From positions 62,001-126,000 of the forward strand of contig JASBSY010000009.1 of NCBI GenBank assembly GCA_030148705.1: a stretch of DNA of 64,000 bases, read 5' to 3'. Shown here piece by piece: positions 43,473-53,080 of the stretch. Within the stretch, counting starts at the first letter, position 1, and each line of letters opens with the position of its first letter. This stretch comes from Pukyongia sp. GTDB taxonomy: Bacteria; Bacteroidota; Bacteroidia; Flavobacteriales; Flavobacteriaceae. The position numbers and the translations under genes are program-made. Below the pieces are notes generated by a model that was not told where the DNA came from, did no database searches, and saw nothing but the letters and a program-made list of their open reading frames with translations.

Positions 43473-44580
43473 CTACAGCTCATCACTTTTTTCCTTTTGT
43501 CCGGTCATCATCAGATAGGCCTTTAAAAATTCATCCAAATCCCCGTTTAAGACTGCGTCCACATTGCCGGTTTCGTGTTGGGTTCTAACATCCTTGATAA
43601 GTTTATAGGGATGCAGCACGTAGTTCCTTATCTGGGAACCCCATTCAATAGCCATTTTACCGGCCTCGATTTCATCGCGCTGGGCTTGTTGTTTTCTCAA
43701 CTCGATCTCGTATAACTGTGATTTCAGCATTTGCATGGCCTTTTCACGGTTTTCAAGCTGCGACCGGGTTTCCGAATTATGGATCACGATCCCGCTGGGA
43801 TGGTGGGTAAGGATGGCTTTGGTTTCCACTTTATTCACATTCTGACCGCCGGCTCCGCTGCTTCGGGCAAAGTCCCAGGATATGTCAGAGGGGTTGATAT
43901 CGATCTCGATCGAGTCGTCGGCAAGCGGATAGACATACACACTGGCAAAACTTGTATGCCGTTTGGCGTTGCTGTCGAAAGGTGAAATTCGCACAAGACG
44001 GTGAACCCCATTTTCACTTTTTAACCATCCAAAGGCGTAATCGCCGTCTATCTCGAGGGTTACAGTTTTCACGCCGGCAACATCTCCTGCCTGGAAATTA
44101 AGCTCCTTGATTTTAAACCCGTGCTTTTCGGCCCACATCAGGTACATTCGCATAAGCATCTGGGCCCAGTCGCAGCTTTCCGTTCCGCCGGCCCCGGCAG
44201 TTATCTGGAGGACGGCAGACAGATCATCGCCTTCTTCGCTAAGCATGTTTCTGAACTCCAGGGCTTCGATCGCTTCAATGGCCTTGCCATAACGTATCTC
44301 GACGTTTTCGGGATCTCCTTCGCCTTCCTTATAGAATTCATAGATCACTTCGGCGTCGTCGGTTAGTGTAACCGCCTGTTCGTAGTCCTCCACCCATTTT
44401 CTCTTGGTGCGGAGTTCTTTCATAAAAGCTTCGGCCTGCTGTGGATTGTTCCAGAAGTTTGGATCGAAGGTTTTTTCTTCGTCGTTGGCTATTTCAATTT
44501 TCTTACCGGCAACGTCAAAGATACCTCCTTAACGCATCCAGGCGATTCCTAAGATCTGTGATGTGATCTGATGTTATCAT
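43473..44580 (-). CDS. prfB: Peptide chain release factor 2 with programmed +1 frameshift
   Basis: RF2 recognises UAA and UGA and releases the finished chain. The zero frame starts at ATG 44580 and stops after 21 codons at TGA 44515-44517. The sequence AGGAGG-TAT-CTT-TGA-C is the classic site: an internal Shine-Dalgarno three bases before CTT followed by the TGA that RF2 itself reads. Skipping one T continues the frame (DVAGKKIEIANDEE) to 43473, 368 residues in total. The SPF codon-recognition motif (RISPFDS) and the GGQ motif (GAGGQNVNK) are present. The reading frame that starts at an internal ATG 44423 is only part of the gene. Confidence 0.95.
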
Positions 44581-44679
44581 AGGGGTGAATTGTTTCCGAC
44601 AAAAATAGGATATAAGTTTTCATACTGAAATAAAAACTGAGGGATTTTTAGTAGTTTAGAGCCTTCCCTTTATAATATA

Positions 44680-47088
44680 ATGTATATGAAATATTTTTGC
44701 ACTTCCTTGATTATGCTGATGCTGGTATCGACCGGAACATCACAGTTCCTGGAGAAAAAGAAGGATCTGAAAAAATTTGAAGGGTTTTTTAATTTTCACT
44801 ATTCCGAAAGGGACGGAGAGATCTACCTGGAAGTCGATAAACTGGATACCGAATTCCTGTATGTACACGCCCTTAGATCGGGCTTAGGATCTAACGATAT
44901 CGGTCTGGACAGGGGACAGTTGGGAGGTGGCGAATTGGTTAAATTCGTCAAAGCAGGTAACAAGATATTATTGCTTCAGCCCAATGTGCAATACAGGGCT
45001 AGCAGTGAGAACGAAATGGAACGCAAATCCATTTCCGAAGCATTTGCCAAATCGGTCCTATTCGGCTTCGAGATCAAGGACACTATCAATAATAACTATG
45101 TGATCGATCTTACTCCCTTTTTGATGGAAGATGCCCATGGGATCGCAAACAGGTTAAAAACGCGTAAAGAAGGCACTTATAAACCGGATAAAACCCGTTC
45201 TGCGATCTGGATGGAACGAACTAAGGCCTTTCCCAGGAACGTGGAATTCGATGCCCTGCTTACCTTCGTCGGAACACCGGAAGGGAGCAAACTTCGCACC
45301 GTAGCGCCAAACGCCGAATCGGTATCTGTAATTCAACATCACAGCTTCGTAGAATTGCCGGGGCCGGGGTATACGCCAAGAGTTTTCGATCCCAGGTCGG
45401 GTTCTTATCCCACCAGCCATTTCGATTACAGCAGCCCAATTTCCGACCCAATTAAAAAAATGTTCATTACCCGGCACAGGCTGGAAAAAACAAACCCGGC
45501 TCAGCCTAAGAGCGAAGCGGTGGAACCCGTAATCTATTATCTCGACCCCGGTACCCCGGAACCGGTGCGTACAGCGCTGCTGGAAGGAGCGAGATGGTGG
45601 AATGAGGCATTTGAAGCTATAGGATATACAGACGCGTTCCAGGTTAAAATGCTGCCGGAAGAGGCAGACCCACTTGATGTACGATATAACGTTATTCAAT
45701 GGGTGCATCGTTCCACCAGAGGGTGGAGCTACGGATCGACCATAACCGATCCACGTACGGGTGAGATCATTAAGGGGCATGTTAGCCTTGGTAGCTTGCG
45801 AATCCGTCAAGATTTTATGATTGCCCAGGCCCTGATGAATAAGCCGTTCGCGAACTCCGATGATTTTACCAAGCCTATGCTGGACATGGCACTTGCGCGG
45901 ATAAGGCAGCTGTCTGCCCATGAAGTGGGCCATACACTTGGTTTTGCCCATAATTTTGCGGCCAGTACCAACAATAGGGCCAGTGTAATGGACTATCCGC
46001 ATCCGTATCTTTCACTATTGGGATCCAATATAGATCTATCGAATGCATACGACAGCGGAATAGGGGAGTGGGATAAGGTTACGGTGGCTTACAGTTATTC
46101 GGATATTCCCAAGACCACTGATGAAAAAACCTACCTGAACGCCATTCTGGAAGGGGCGTTTGCAAAAGGCCTTCGATATATCACAGACAGCGACGCCAGG
46201 GCACGGGATGGAGCCCATCCCGAGGCGCATTTATGGGATAACGGATCGGACGCTGTTGTTGAGATGAACAATATACTTTCGATTAGGAAACAGGGGTTGT
46301 CGAATTTTTCGATCGACAATATCAGGACAGGGGAGCCTTTGTCGGTTTTGGAAGACGTATTTGTCCCTTTATATTTTCTTCACCGTTACCAGACAGAAGC
46401 CACGGTAAAACTGGTTGGCGGAATAGATTACGACTATTCGGTGAAAGGTTACAACAGTAGTGCTACGAAAATAGTGTCGCGGGACGTTCAATTACGGGCT
46501 CTGCAGGGCGTATTAAACACTCTGGATCCTGAAGTTTTAAGTATTCCTGAGCACCTATTAGGCCTGTTCCCCCCGCGATCGTTCGGTTATGGCAGAACTC
46601 GCGAATCGTTTAAAAGTGATATGGGCGTAAGTTTTGATGCGCTGGGCGCTGCGGCAACCTCTGCCGATTTTACACTAAAATTATTATTGAATCCTGCCAG
46701 GATGAACAGACTTATTCAACAAAAGGCAATTGACCCTTCAAATTTGGGGATAGACGAAATACTCAATGCGCTTCTCGATAAGGTATATAGGAATAAAGTC
46801 TCAGATTCGTATCGTTCAGAAATCAATAAAGCTGTTCAAAATGTGACCATCCAAAGGCTTATCGCTTTGGTGAAGAGCCCCAAATCCATTGCTCAGGTAA
46901 AAGCTCAGGTCAATGAGAAACTTGATAATTTCAACGAATATGTTTCAGACAGGGATCCTTTCGGAAAACAACTGCTGCGTGAAATCGCCGAGTTTCGAAT
47001 GCACCCGGAAAAATATACGATCGAAGACACGCCGGAAATCCCGGACGGAAGTCCTATTGGAAACGACTGTATGTCTTATATTAATTAA
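44680..47088 (+). CDS. Zinc metalloprotease (DUF5117/DUF5118 type)
   Basis: An 802-residue exported protein with signal peptide (start at 44680 or the next Met at 44686). The catalytic zinc site is HEVGHTLGFAHNF: His414, Glu415, His418 and His424, matching the metzincin HExxHxxGxxH pattern, with a Met-turn-like SVMDYPHPY. The N-terminal region (GFFNFHYSERDGEIYLEVDKL, FLYVHALRSGLGSNDIGLDRGQ) is the DUF5117/5118 part common in Bacteroidota. A likely secreted or periplasmic peptidase. An exported unknown protein follows 17 bases later. Confidence 0.9.
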   Translation: MYMKYFCTSLIMLMLVSTGTSQFLEKKKDLKKFEGFFNFHYSERDGEIYLEVDKLDTEFLYVHALRSGLGSNDIGLDRGQLGGGELVKFVKAGNKILLLQPNVQYRASSENEMERKSISEAFAKSVLFGFEIKDTINNNYVIDLTPFLMEDAHGIANRLKTRKEGTYKPDKTRSAIWMERTKAFPRNVEFDALLTFVGTPEGSKLRTVAPNAESVSVIQHHSFVELPGPGYTPRVFDPRSGSYPTSHFDYSSPISDPIKKMFITRHRLEKTNPAQPKSEAVEPVIYYLDPGTPEPVRTALLEGARWWNEAFEAIGYTDAFQVKMLPEEADPLDVRYNVIQWVHRSTRGWSYGSTITDPRTGEIIKGHVSLGSLRIRQDFMIAQALMNKPFANSDDFTKPMLDMALARIRQLSAHEVGHTLGFAHNFAASTNNRASVMDYPHPYLSLLGSNIDLSNAYDSGIGEWDKVTVAYSYSDIPKTTDEKTYLNAILEGAFAKGLRYITDSDARARDGAHPEAHLWDNGSDAVVEMNNILSIRKQGLSNFSIDNIRTGEPLSVLEDVFVPLYFLHRYQTEATVKLVGGIDYDYSVKGYNSSATKIVSRDVQLRALQGVLNTLDPEVLSIPEHLLGLFPPRSFGYGRTRESFKSDMGVSFDALGAAATSADFTLKLLLNPARMNRLIQQKAIDPSNLGIDEILNALLDKVYRNKVSDSYRSEINKAVQNVTIQRLIALVKSPKSIAQVKAQVNEKLDNFNEYVSDRDPFGKQLLREIAEFRMHPEKYTIEDTPEIPDGSPIGNDCMSYIN

Positions 47089-47105
47089 CCTCAACATTTA
47101 CGATT

Positions 47106-47729
47106 ATGAAAAAAATACTGCTTCTTTCAGCTTTTGCACTTTCCTTGTCGCTCACAGCACAAAATGATGAGGCCTATGTAGATGCGCTCACTGCCGATTT
47201 CACCACTAAACTGGAATCACGGGGGATAGATACGTATTTTGTCGCCCAACGCTATTGCCTTGGAACGATAGAAATGTTCACCCTGGACAACGGTAGTATA
47301 TGTTCTTCGAGAGGGACCTATTACGAAAATTATATTGTCTGGCGCGAAGATGATGGAGCCTCCATGATAAAGAAAATCGATAATTGCGGGATGTTCTTTT
47401 CGCTGCCGTTGCCCAACCCGGAATTATACACAACATTCCAATCTAAAACTTCCGAACTACAGTCGGAAAGTGTACAACCATATGCGGTAGCCAACCCCGA
47501 GAATAACCCAACTGCGTCCACCGAGGTGCATCCATGCAGAAGGGAGTATACATTTGAGGTGTCGGGAACTTCCTTTTCAAAAAGTTATAGGTTATTCGAC
47601 CTTACCAACGACTCCAACCAAAGAAATTTAAATTTCGAGGCGAATAATGCCACCGCCGTAGTGGCTATAGACGCGATGCTGGATAATGCCATATCGTCAA
47701 TTAGTTCTCAAATGAAAAGACAATTTTAA
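47106..47729 (+). CDS. Exported protein of unknown function
   Basis: A 207-residue protein with a signal peptide (MKKILLLSAFALSLSLTAQ). It contains several Cys (QRYCLGTIEM, GSICSSRG, IDNCGMF, HPCRREYTFEV) that may form disulfides, and aromatic strands. No family recognised. It lies 17 bases after the metalloprotease and 9 bases before threonine aldolase, so the three are probably one transcript. Confidence 0.65.
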   Translation: MKKILLLSAFALSLSLTAQNDEAYVDALTADFTTKLESRGIDTYFVAQRYCLGTIEMFTLDNGSICSSRGTYYENYIVWREDDGASMIKKIDNCGMFFSLPLPNPELYTTFQSKTSELQSESVQPYAVANPENNPTASTEVHPCRREYTFEVSGTSFSKSYRLFDLTNDSNQRNLNFEANNATAVVAIDAMLDNAISSISSQMKRQF

Positions 47730-47738
47730 GCATTTTAT

Positions 47739-48761
47739 ATGATCACAGATCTTCGTAGCGATACGGTTACAAAGCCTACTGCCGGCATGATGGATGCCAT
47801 CGTTAATGCAAAGACAGGCGATGATGTCTATAAGGAGGACCCCACCGTGAATAAGCTGGAAGCACGTATGGCCTCTATGTTTGGAATGGATGAAGCCTTG
47901 TTTTTTCCTACCGGAAGTATGGCCAATCAGGCGGCGATAAAATTGCACACCAACCCCGGGGAACAACTTATTTGTGATAAATGGGCCCATGTTTTTAATT
48001 ATGAAGGAGGTGGAGTGTCCTTCAACAGCGGGGTGTCCTGCAGGCTAATCGACGGGGATCGCGGGATGATCACCGCAGCCCAGATAGAAGAGGCTATAAA
48101 TCCTCCCGATTTTTATCACAGTCCGCTTACATCCCTGGTCTGTCTGGAAAACACCACTAACAAAGGAGGAGGCGCCTGCTATGAGTTGGAAGAGATAGAA
48201 AGGATCCACAAAGTTTGCTCCGAACACGGGTTGGGACTGCATTTAGACGGGGCCAGGCTTATGAATGCGATTGTGGCAAAAAATCAGGATCCTAAAGACT
48301 TCGGAAAACTTACAGACAGTATCTCCATATGTTTCAGCAAAGGGCTGGGCACCCCGCTTGGGACCGTATTGGTAGGTAAGAAAGAGCTGATGCGTAATGC
48401 CATTCGCATTCGCAAAGTACTGGGGGGTGGGATGCGACAGGTGGGTTATATGGCTGCTGCTGCTCTCTATGCGCTCGAGAATCAGGTCGATCGGTTAAAA
48501 GAGGATCACCTAAAGGCCCGTGAAATAAGCGAATTACTCGCCAAGAAGGATTACATACAACATGTTGAACCCACCGAAACCAATATCGTGATCTTTTATC
48601 TTTCGAAGGATTTGTCGGAAACGAAGTTTATGAATGACCTTCTGGAAAAACAAGTGCGAATTAGCAATATGGGGCAGGGAAAATTACGTATCGTTACCCA
48701 CCTGGACTACACCGATGAGATGCATGCCCGACTTCTGGGGATACTGGATAACTACAAATAA
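47739..48761 (+). CDS. ltaE: Low-specificity L-threonine aldolase
   Basis: A 340-residue fold-type I PLP enzyme that cleaves threonine or allo-threonine into glycine and acetaldehyde. Typical start: DLRSDTVTKPTAGMMDAI; PLP lysine Lys201 in CFSKGLGTPLG; other signature parts GTMANQ-like (here TGSMANQAAIKLH), HLDGARLMNAIV and GGGMRQVGYMAAAALYAL. It supplies glycine and one-carbon units. A terminator overlaps the region right after the stop. Confidence 0.95.
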   Translation: MITDLRSDTVTKPTAGMMDAIVNAKTGDDVYKEDPTVNKLEARMASMFGMDEALFFPTGSMANQAAIKLHTNPGEQLICDKWAHVFNYEGGGVSFNSGVSCRLIDGDRGMITAAQIEEAINPPDFYHSPLTSLVCLENTTNKGGGACYELEEIERIHKVCSEHGLGLHLDGARLMNAIVAKNQDPKDFGKLTDSISICFSKGLGTPLGTVLVGKKELMRNAIRIRKVLGGGMRQVGYMAAAALYALENQVDRLKEDHLKAREISELLAKKDYIQHVEPTETNIVIFYLSKDLSETKFMNDLLEKQVRISNMGQGKLRIVTHLDYTDEMHARLLGILDNYK

Positions 48762-48762
48762 A

Positions 48763-48785
48763 AAGCCCCTGCCCTGCAGGGGCTT
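48763..48785 (-). terminator. Terminator between ltaE and yegP-like genes
   Basis: AAGCCCCTG / CAGGGGCTT with a five-base loop, T-run on the minus strand side (ending the YegP-like gene); weaker for ltaE. Confidence 0.75.
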
Positions 48786-48802
48786 GATTATTAGGGGATA
48801 GA

Positions 48803-49123
48803 TTAATCCAATTCTTTTATTCCGGCGTTTGGCGCATTCTTTCTTACAGAAGCCATTCCGTTCTTTGCACCCGACTCCGCGGCGTACATCTGGCTGCTTC
48901 CAATGATCTGCCCATTGGTAGACTTTACGTTAAAATGTACCTTTCCGTTCTTTGCAGTTTTCATTTCGTAGCATTTATCGTCGCCACAATTTTTCTTTAC
49001 AGATTCGATCCCATTCATGGCACTGGATTTAGATGCGTACATTTGGCTGGATAAAATTACCTGGCCATTACCGGCTTTTAAAACGAAATGATACTTGTCT
49101 TTGCTTTTCTTTAATTCAAACAT
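48803..49123 (-). CDS. YegP-family protein with two DUF1508 repeats
   Basis: A 106-residue cytoplasmic protein made of two tandem DUF1508 units: FELKKSKDKYHFVLKAGNGQVILSSQMYASKSSAMNGI and the second copy YEMKTAKNGKVHFNVKSTNGQIIGSSQMYAAESGAKNG. Each forms a small beta-beta-beta-alpha unit. The E. coli homologue is YegP; the function is not established. A terminator lies after its stop, on the minus strand. Confidence 0.92.
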   Translation of the reverse strand: MFELKKSKDKYHFVLKAGNGQVILSSQMYASKSSAMNGIESVKKNCGDDKCYEMKTAKNGKVHFNVKSTNGQIIGSSQMYAAESGAKNGMASVRKNAPNAGIKELD

Positions 49124-49245
49124 TTTTTTTGATTATAATTAGACTTTATTTTCTGCTTCAATATGAGAAAAAAATTTGGATATTAAAAGATTTAGGCCGG
49201 TAACCGGTTGATTAAAACCAATTTGGGACAGATATTAGGAGAATT

Positions 49246-49572
49246 CTATTTAAAAAGCCCATCCATACCCGGAATATTTGGCATTCCTTCTTTTGCGACT
49301 GCAGCAATTTCGGTTTCATGAACCGAACCCGCTTTTTCGATAGCCTTGTTTAAGGTGAGGATAAGATAGTCTTCCAATTGCTCTTTATCGTCCATAAGCT
49401 CATCGGCTATTTCTATGGATTTAATCCTGCGGTTGGCACTAATACTAACTTTTAAAAGCTGATCTGTGCTTTCCTCATCGATATAGACTGTTTCCAGGCG
49501 TTTTTTGGTTTCTTCTACTTTTTGCTGGGTCTCCTTTAATTTGCCCATCATTCCCATTAAATCTCCAAACAT
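49246..49572 (-). CDS. YbaB/EbfC family nucleoid-associated protein
   Basis: A 108-residue DNA-binding protein. Typical features: [31 protein letters not shown] at the start, the strand [15 protein letters not shown], and [30 protein letters not shown]. It forms a tweezer-like dimer binding DNA non-specifically. Often found with dnaX-recR, but here it is alone, with a TAAATTTG -7 element upstream (49596-49603). Confidence 0.93.
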   Translation of the reverse strand: MFGDLMGMMGKLKETQQKVEETKKRLETVYIDEESTDQLLKVSISANRRIKSIEIADELMDDKEQLEDYLILTLNKAIEKAGSVHETEIAAVAKEGMPNIPGMDGLFK

Positions 49573-49595
49573 ATTATTCTATTTATAATTGATTG

Positions 49596-49603
49596 CAAAT
49601 TTA
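49596..49603 (-). promoter_or_regulatory. -7 promoter element of the YbaB-type gene
   Basis: TAAATTTG on the minus strand, 23 bases before the ATG at 49572. The -33 part is weak. Confidence 0.4.
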
Positions 49604-49704
49604 GTATTTTGCATGAGTTTTATTCCATTTTGAGTCCTATTAGTTTTACTTCGGAATCGGGGTTTTGATTAATTTTTACGGATTCGACTACAAAAACTAA
49701 ACAT

Positions 49705-51837
49705 ATGAGATATTGTATTGCAATCTGTCTGACTTCCGTTATTTTTGCCTCTTCGTGCAATAATGCAGACTCCGAAAAGAAAATGAAGATACTCCCCCCG
49801 AAGGCAGATAAAATTGCCAAGAACCTCGAAATACATGGTGATGTACGTGTGGACGATTATTTCTGGCTGAATAAAAAGGATGATCCCGAAGTGATCGATT
49901 ACCTGGAGCGAGAAAACGACTATTATGCGAAAATGACTGCCGATACTGATAAGTTGAAGACCGATTTATTCGAAGAAATGAAGAGTAGGATTAAAGAAGA
50001 TGACGAATCGGTTCCTTATTTTTATAATGGCTACTACTATATTACCCGTTATGAAACAGGGAAAGACTACCCTGTTTACACCCGAAAAAAAGGGAGTCTG
50101 GATGCGGAAGAAGAAGTCATGTTCAATGTGAACGACATGGCCCAAGATTATGCCTATTACAACCTGAGAGGAATCAATGTGAGTCCGGACAATAAATGGG
50201 CTGCCTTTGGAGTGGATACCCTGAGTAGAAGAAAATATACCATTTACATCAAAAACCTGGAAACCGGGGAAATCGTTAATGAGAGTATTCCACTAACTAC
50301 AGGGAGTTCTACCTGGGCGAACGACAATAAATCCCTGTTCTATACAAGAAAGGACGAACAGACCTTGCGTGCTAATCAGATTTTCCGCCACTTACGGGGC
50401 ACTAATTCCGATAATGACAAACTGGTTTTTACCGAGGACGATGAAACTTTTGGAACGTACGTATATAAATCAAAATCCAACAAATTCCTGATCATCGGCT
50501 CATATAGCACGCTTACTTCAGAGTTCAGGATCCTGAATGCCGATAATCCCAACGGCGATTTTAAAGTTTTTCAACCCAGGGTGCGTGGCCTGGAGTACAA
50601 TATCACCCATTTTGGTGACGAATTCTATGTACTCACCAATAAGGATAAGGCGACGAATTTTAAATTGATGAAAACTCCCGATTCTAAAACCGGAATGGAG
50701 CATTGGGAAGAAGTAATCCCGCATCGCGACGATGTACTGCTGGAAGATGTCGACATTTTTAAGAATTTCCTGGTGGTAAGTGAGCGTAATAACGGCCTGA
50801 ACAAGATCAAGATTACGCGCTGGGATGATAATTCATCCTATTATCTTCCTTTCGATAATGAGACCTATACCGCCTATACCATGCAAAACCCGGAGTTCGA
50901 CACCAATACGCTGCGCTATGGGTATAATTCGCTTACTACACCGGCCTCTGTTATCGATTTTAACATGGAGACCAGGGAGAAAACTGTTAAAAAAGAGGTG
51001 GAAGTACTTGGCGGGAAGTTCGATAAAAAGAATTACGAATCGAAACGCCTGTGGGCAACCGCCACCGATGGCACTAAGATTCCTATTTCGATGGTCTATA
51101 GAAAAGGCATGAATCAGGACGGTAGCAACCCCTTACTTTTATACGGGTATGGGTCTTATGGCTCGACCATCGACCCTTATTTTTCCACTACGCGTCTCAG
51201 TTTATTGGACCGTGGCTTTATATTCGCCATTGCGCATATTAGGGGCAGTGAATATCTGGGAAGACAATGGTATGAGGACGGGAAGCTACTTAAAAAGAAG
51301 AATACCTTTACCGATTTCGTAGATGCATCAAAGTTCCTAATAGCAGAAAACTATACTTCTCCCGAGCATATGTATGCTTCCGGAGGCTCTGCGGGAGGGC
51401 TTTTAATGGGGGCTATCCTCAATTTATCGCCCGAGACATACAACGGAGTGATAGCTTCGGTGCCATTTGTAGATGTGGTGACTACCATGCTGGACGATAG
51501 CATACCTCTTACCACAGGTGAATACGACGAATGGGGTAACCCGAATATTAGCGAATATTACCACTATATGAAGTCGTATTCCCCCTACGACAATATAACA
51601 AAGCAACCCTATCCCAATATTTTTGTAACTACCGGATATCACGATTCCCAGGTGCAGTATTGGGAGCCGGCAAAATGGGTGGCGAAATTAAGAGAATACA
51701 ACACCAGTGACAATGTAATTTTGTTTCACACAAATATGGAGGCGGGGCACGGCGGGGCATCGGGACGATTCGAGGCCCTGAAGGAAACCGCAATGGATTA
51801 CGCATTCTTATTGAGTCTGGAAGGAATTTATCAGTAA
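49705..51837 (+). CDS. Prolyl oligopeptidase family serine peptidase (oligopeptidase B-like, lipoprotein)
   Basis: A 710-residue S9A peptidase. It has a predicted lipoprotein signal (FASSC, Cys18). An N-terminal beta-propeller spans residues 80-420. The catalytic domain has Ser562 in ASGGSAGGLLMGAI, followed by ASVPFVDVVTTMLDDSIPLTTGEYDEWGNP, which is characteristic of oligopeptidase B (PtrB). An Asp (VTTGYHDSQVQYWEPAKW) and a His (EAGHGGASGRF) complete the triad. It should cleave short peptides after basic residues. The predicted lipid anchor would place it in the periplasm or at the outer membrane, whereas E. coli PtrB is cytoplasmic. Confidence 0.92.
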   Translation: MRYCIAICLTSVIFASSCNNADSEKKMKILPPKADKIAKNLEIHGDVRVDDYFWLNKKDDPEVIDYLERENDYYAKMTADTDKLKTDLFEEMKSRIKEDDESVPYFYNGYYYITRYETGKDYPVYTRKKGSLDAEEEVMFNVNDMAQDYAYYNLRGINVSPDNKWAAFGVDTLSRRKYTIYIKNLETGEIVNESIPLTTGSSTWANDNKSLFYTRKDEQTLRANQIFRHLRGTNSDNDKLVFTEDDETFGTYVYKSKSNKFLIIGSYSTLTSEFRILNADNPNGDFKVFQPRVRGLEYNITHFGDEFYVLTNKDKATNFKLMKTPDSKTGMEHWEEVIPHRDDVLLEDVDIFKNFLVVSERNNGLNKIKITRWDDNSSYYLPFDNETYTAYTMQNPEFDTNTLRYGYNSLTTPASVIDFNMETREKTVKKEVEVLGGKFDKKNYESKRLWATATDGTKIPISMVYRKGMNQDGSNPLLLYGYGSYGSTIDPYFSTTRLSLLDRGFIFAIAHIRGSEYLGRQWYEDGKLLKKKNTFTDFVDASKFLIAENYTSPEHMYASGGSAGGLLMGAILNLSPETYNGVIASVPFVDVVTTMLDDSIPLTTGEYDEWGNPNISEYYHYMKSYSPYDNITKQPYPNIFVTTGYHDSQVQYWEPAKWVAKLREYNTSDNVILFHTNMEAGHGGASGRFEALKETAMDYAFLLSLEGIYQ

Positions 51838-51915
51838 TTAAAATATTTGATGTACCTTTGAGCCGTTCAATAAGTCGTTGGTTTACCAACGTATTTATTT
51901 ACAAAACCTCTCTTT

Positions 51916-52953
51916 ATGAAAGAAGCTATTAAGGCCCATGACAATGTGTTGGAATTAATTGGTAATACACCGCTAATTAAGCTAAATCACATTACGAAAG
52001 GCATGAAAGGCAACTACTACGCTAAAGTAGAAGGCTTTAACCCCGGGCATTCCGCCAAAGACCGAATCGCACTTTATATTATCGAAAAAGCTGAAGAAGA
52101 AGGAATTCTTACTCCCGGCGCTACGATTATTGAAACTACATCAGGGAATACAGGCTTCAGCATAGCAATGGTTAGTATTCTTAAAGGGTATAAATGTATA
52201 CTGGCGGTAAGTTCGAAGTCTTCAAAGGATAAAATCGACATGTTGCGTTCCATGGGTGCACAGGTATATGTTTGCCCGGCGAATGTGGCTGCAGACGATC
52301 CGAGATCGTACTACGAGGTAGCAAAGCGTCTGCATGAAGAAACTGCCGGTTCGGTATATGTCAATCAGTATTTTAATACGCTTAATATAGATGCACACTA
52401 CCATACCACCGGCCCGGAGATATGGGAACAAACTGCCGGTAAGATCACCCATTTGGTGGCCTGCAGCGGAACTGGCGGTACTATAAGCGGTGTGGCCCGC
52501 TATTTAAAAGAAAAGAATCCCGAAATTCAGATCATCGGCATCGACGCCTATGGGTCTGTACTTCAAAAATATCACGAAACCGGAAGTTTCGACAAAAATG
52601 AGATATATCCATACCGTATAGAAGGTCTTGGAAAGAATCTTGTACCCGCAGCCACCGATTTTGAGAGTATTGATCGCTTTATCAAGGTAACCGACCAACA
52701 ATCTGCTCTCACTGCAAGGGAAATTGCTAAAACTGAAGGAATTTTTGCCGGTTATACCAGCGGAGCTGCCATGCAGGGGATTAAGCAACTCAACGAAGAG
52801 GATGTTTTCACCGCAGACAGCAATGTGGTGGTTATATTCCCGGACCATGGATCGCGCTACATGAGCAAGATATACAGCGATGAATGGATGAGCAAACAAG
52901 GCTTTTTCGACACCGAGATTGGCGAAGCTGCTACCATTCAGTACGTAAAATAA
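51916..52953 (+). CDS. Cysteine synthase-like PLP enzyme (candidate cysteate synthase)
   Basis: A 345-residue fold-type II PLP enzyme of the cysteine synthase/cystathionine beta-synthase group. PLP Lys48 is in NPGHSAKDR, where typical OASS has NPxGSVKDR; other motifs are [28 protein letters not shown] and [12 protein letters not shown]. The active-site loops ([34 protein letters not shown]) resemble the CBS branch. Directly downstream, across a strong terminator and promoter, is an alpha-oxoamine synthase. The pair is what one expects for sulfonolipid synthesis: cysteate formation then acylation. That reading is inference; a normal cysteine synthase is the alternative. Confidence 0.85.
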   Translation: MKEAIKAHDNVLELIGNTPLIKLNHITKGMKGNYYAKVEGFNPGHSAKDRIALYIIEKAEEEGILTPGATIIETTSGNTGFSIAMVSILKGYKCILAVSSKSSKDKIDMLRSMGAQVYVCPANVAADDPRSYYEVAKRLHEETAGSVYVNQYFNTLNIDAHYHTTGPEIWEQTAGKITHLVACSGTGGTISGVARYLKEKNPEIQIIGIDAYGSVLQKYHETGSFDKNEIYPYRIEGLGKNLVPAATDFESIDRFIKVTDQQSALTAREIAKTEGIFAGYTSGAAMQGIKQLNEEDVFTADSNVVVIFPDHGSRYMSKIYSDEWMSKQGFFDTEIGEAATIQYVK

Positions 52954-52970
52954 AACCATACCATATCATT

Positions 52971-53008
52971 AAAGACCATTCGCCGAAAGCGGATGGTCTT
53001 TTTGTTTT
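52971..53008 (+). terminator. Terminator after the cysteine-synthase-like gene
   Basis: AAAGACCATTCGC / GCGGATGGTCTTT, 13 pairs including one G-T, followed by TTTTTGTTTT. Confidence 0.9.
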
Positions 53009-53026
53009 CATGCTTTAAAAAGAATA

Positions 53027-53056
53027 TTGTATTCAGAATAAAATTGACTAATTTTG
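53027..53056 (+). promoter_or_regulatory. Promoter of the alpha-oxoamine synthase gene
   Basis: TTG (53027-53029), exactly 19 bases, TAATTTTG (53049-53056). Perfect match to the Bacteroidota consensus, 25 bases before the ATG. Confidence 0.75.
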
Positions 53057-53080
53057 TCGCTTGCTAACAAAAATCAATAG

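Noticed and set aside
45154-46002. Long minus-strand open frame (282 codons) inside the metalloprotease gene
   Set aside because: It is the mirror of a well-supported gene with catalytic motif; the translated product has no recognisable domain and is rich in Arg, Gly, Cys and Trp, as shadow frames are.
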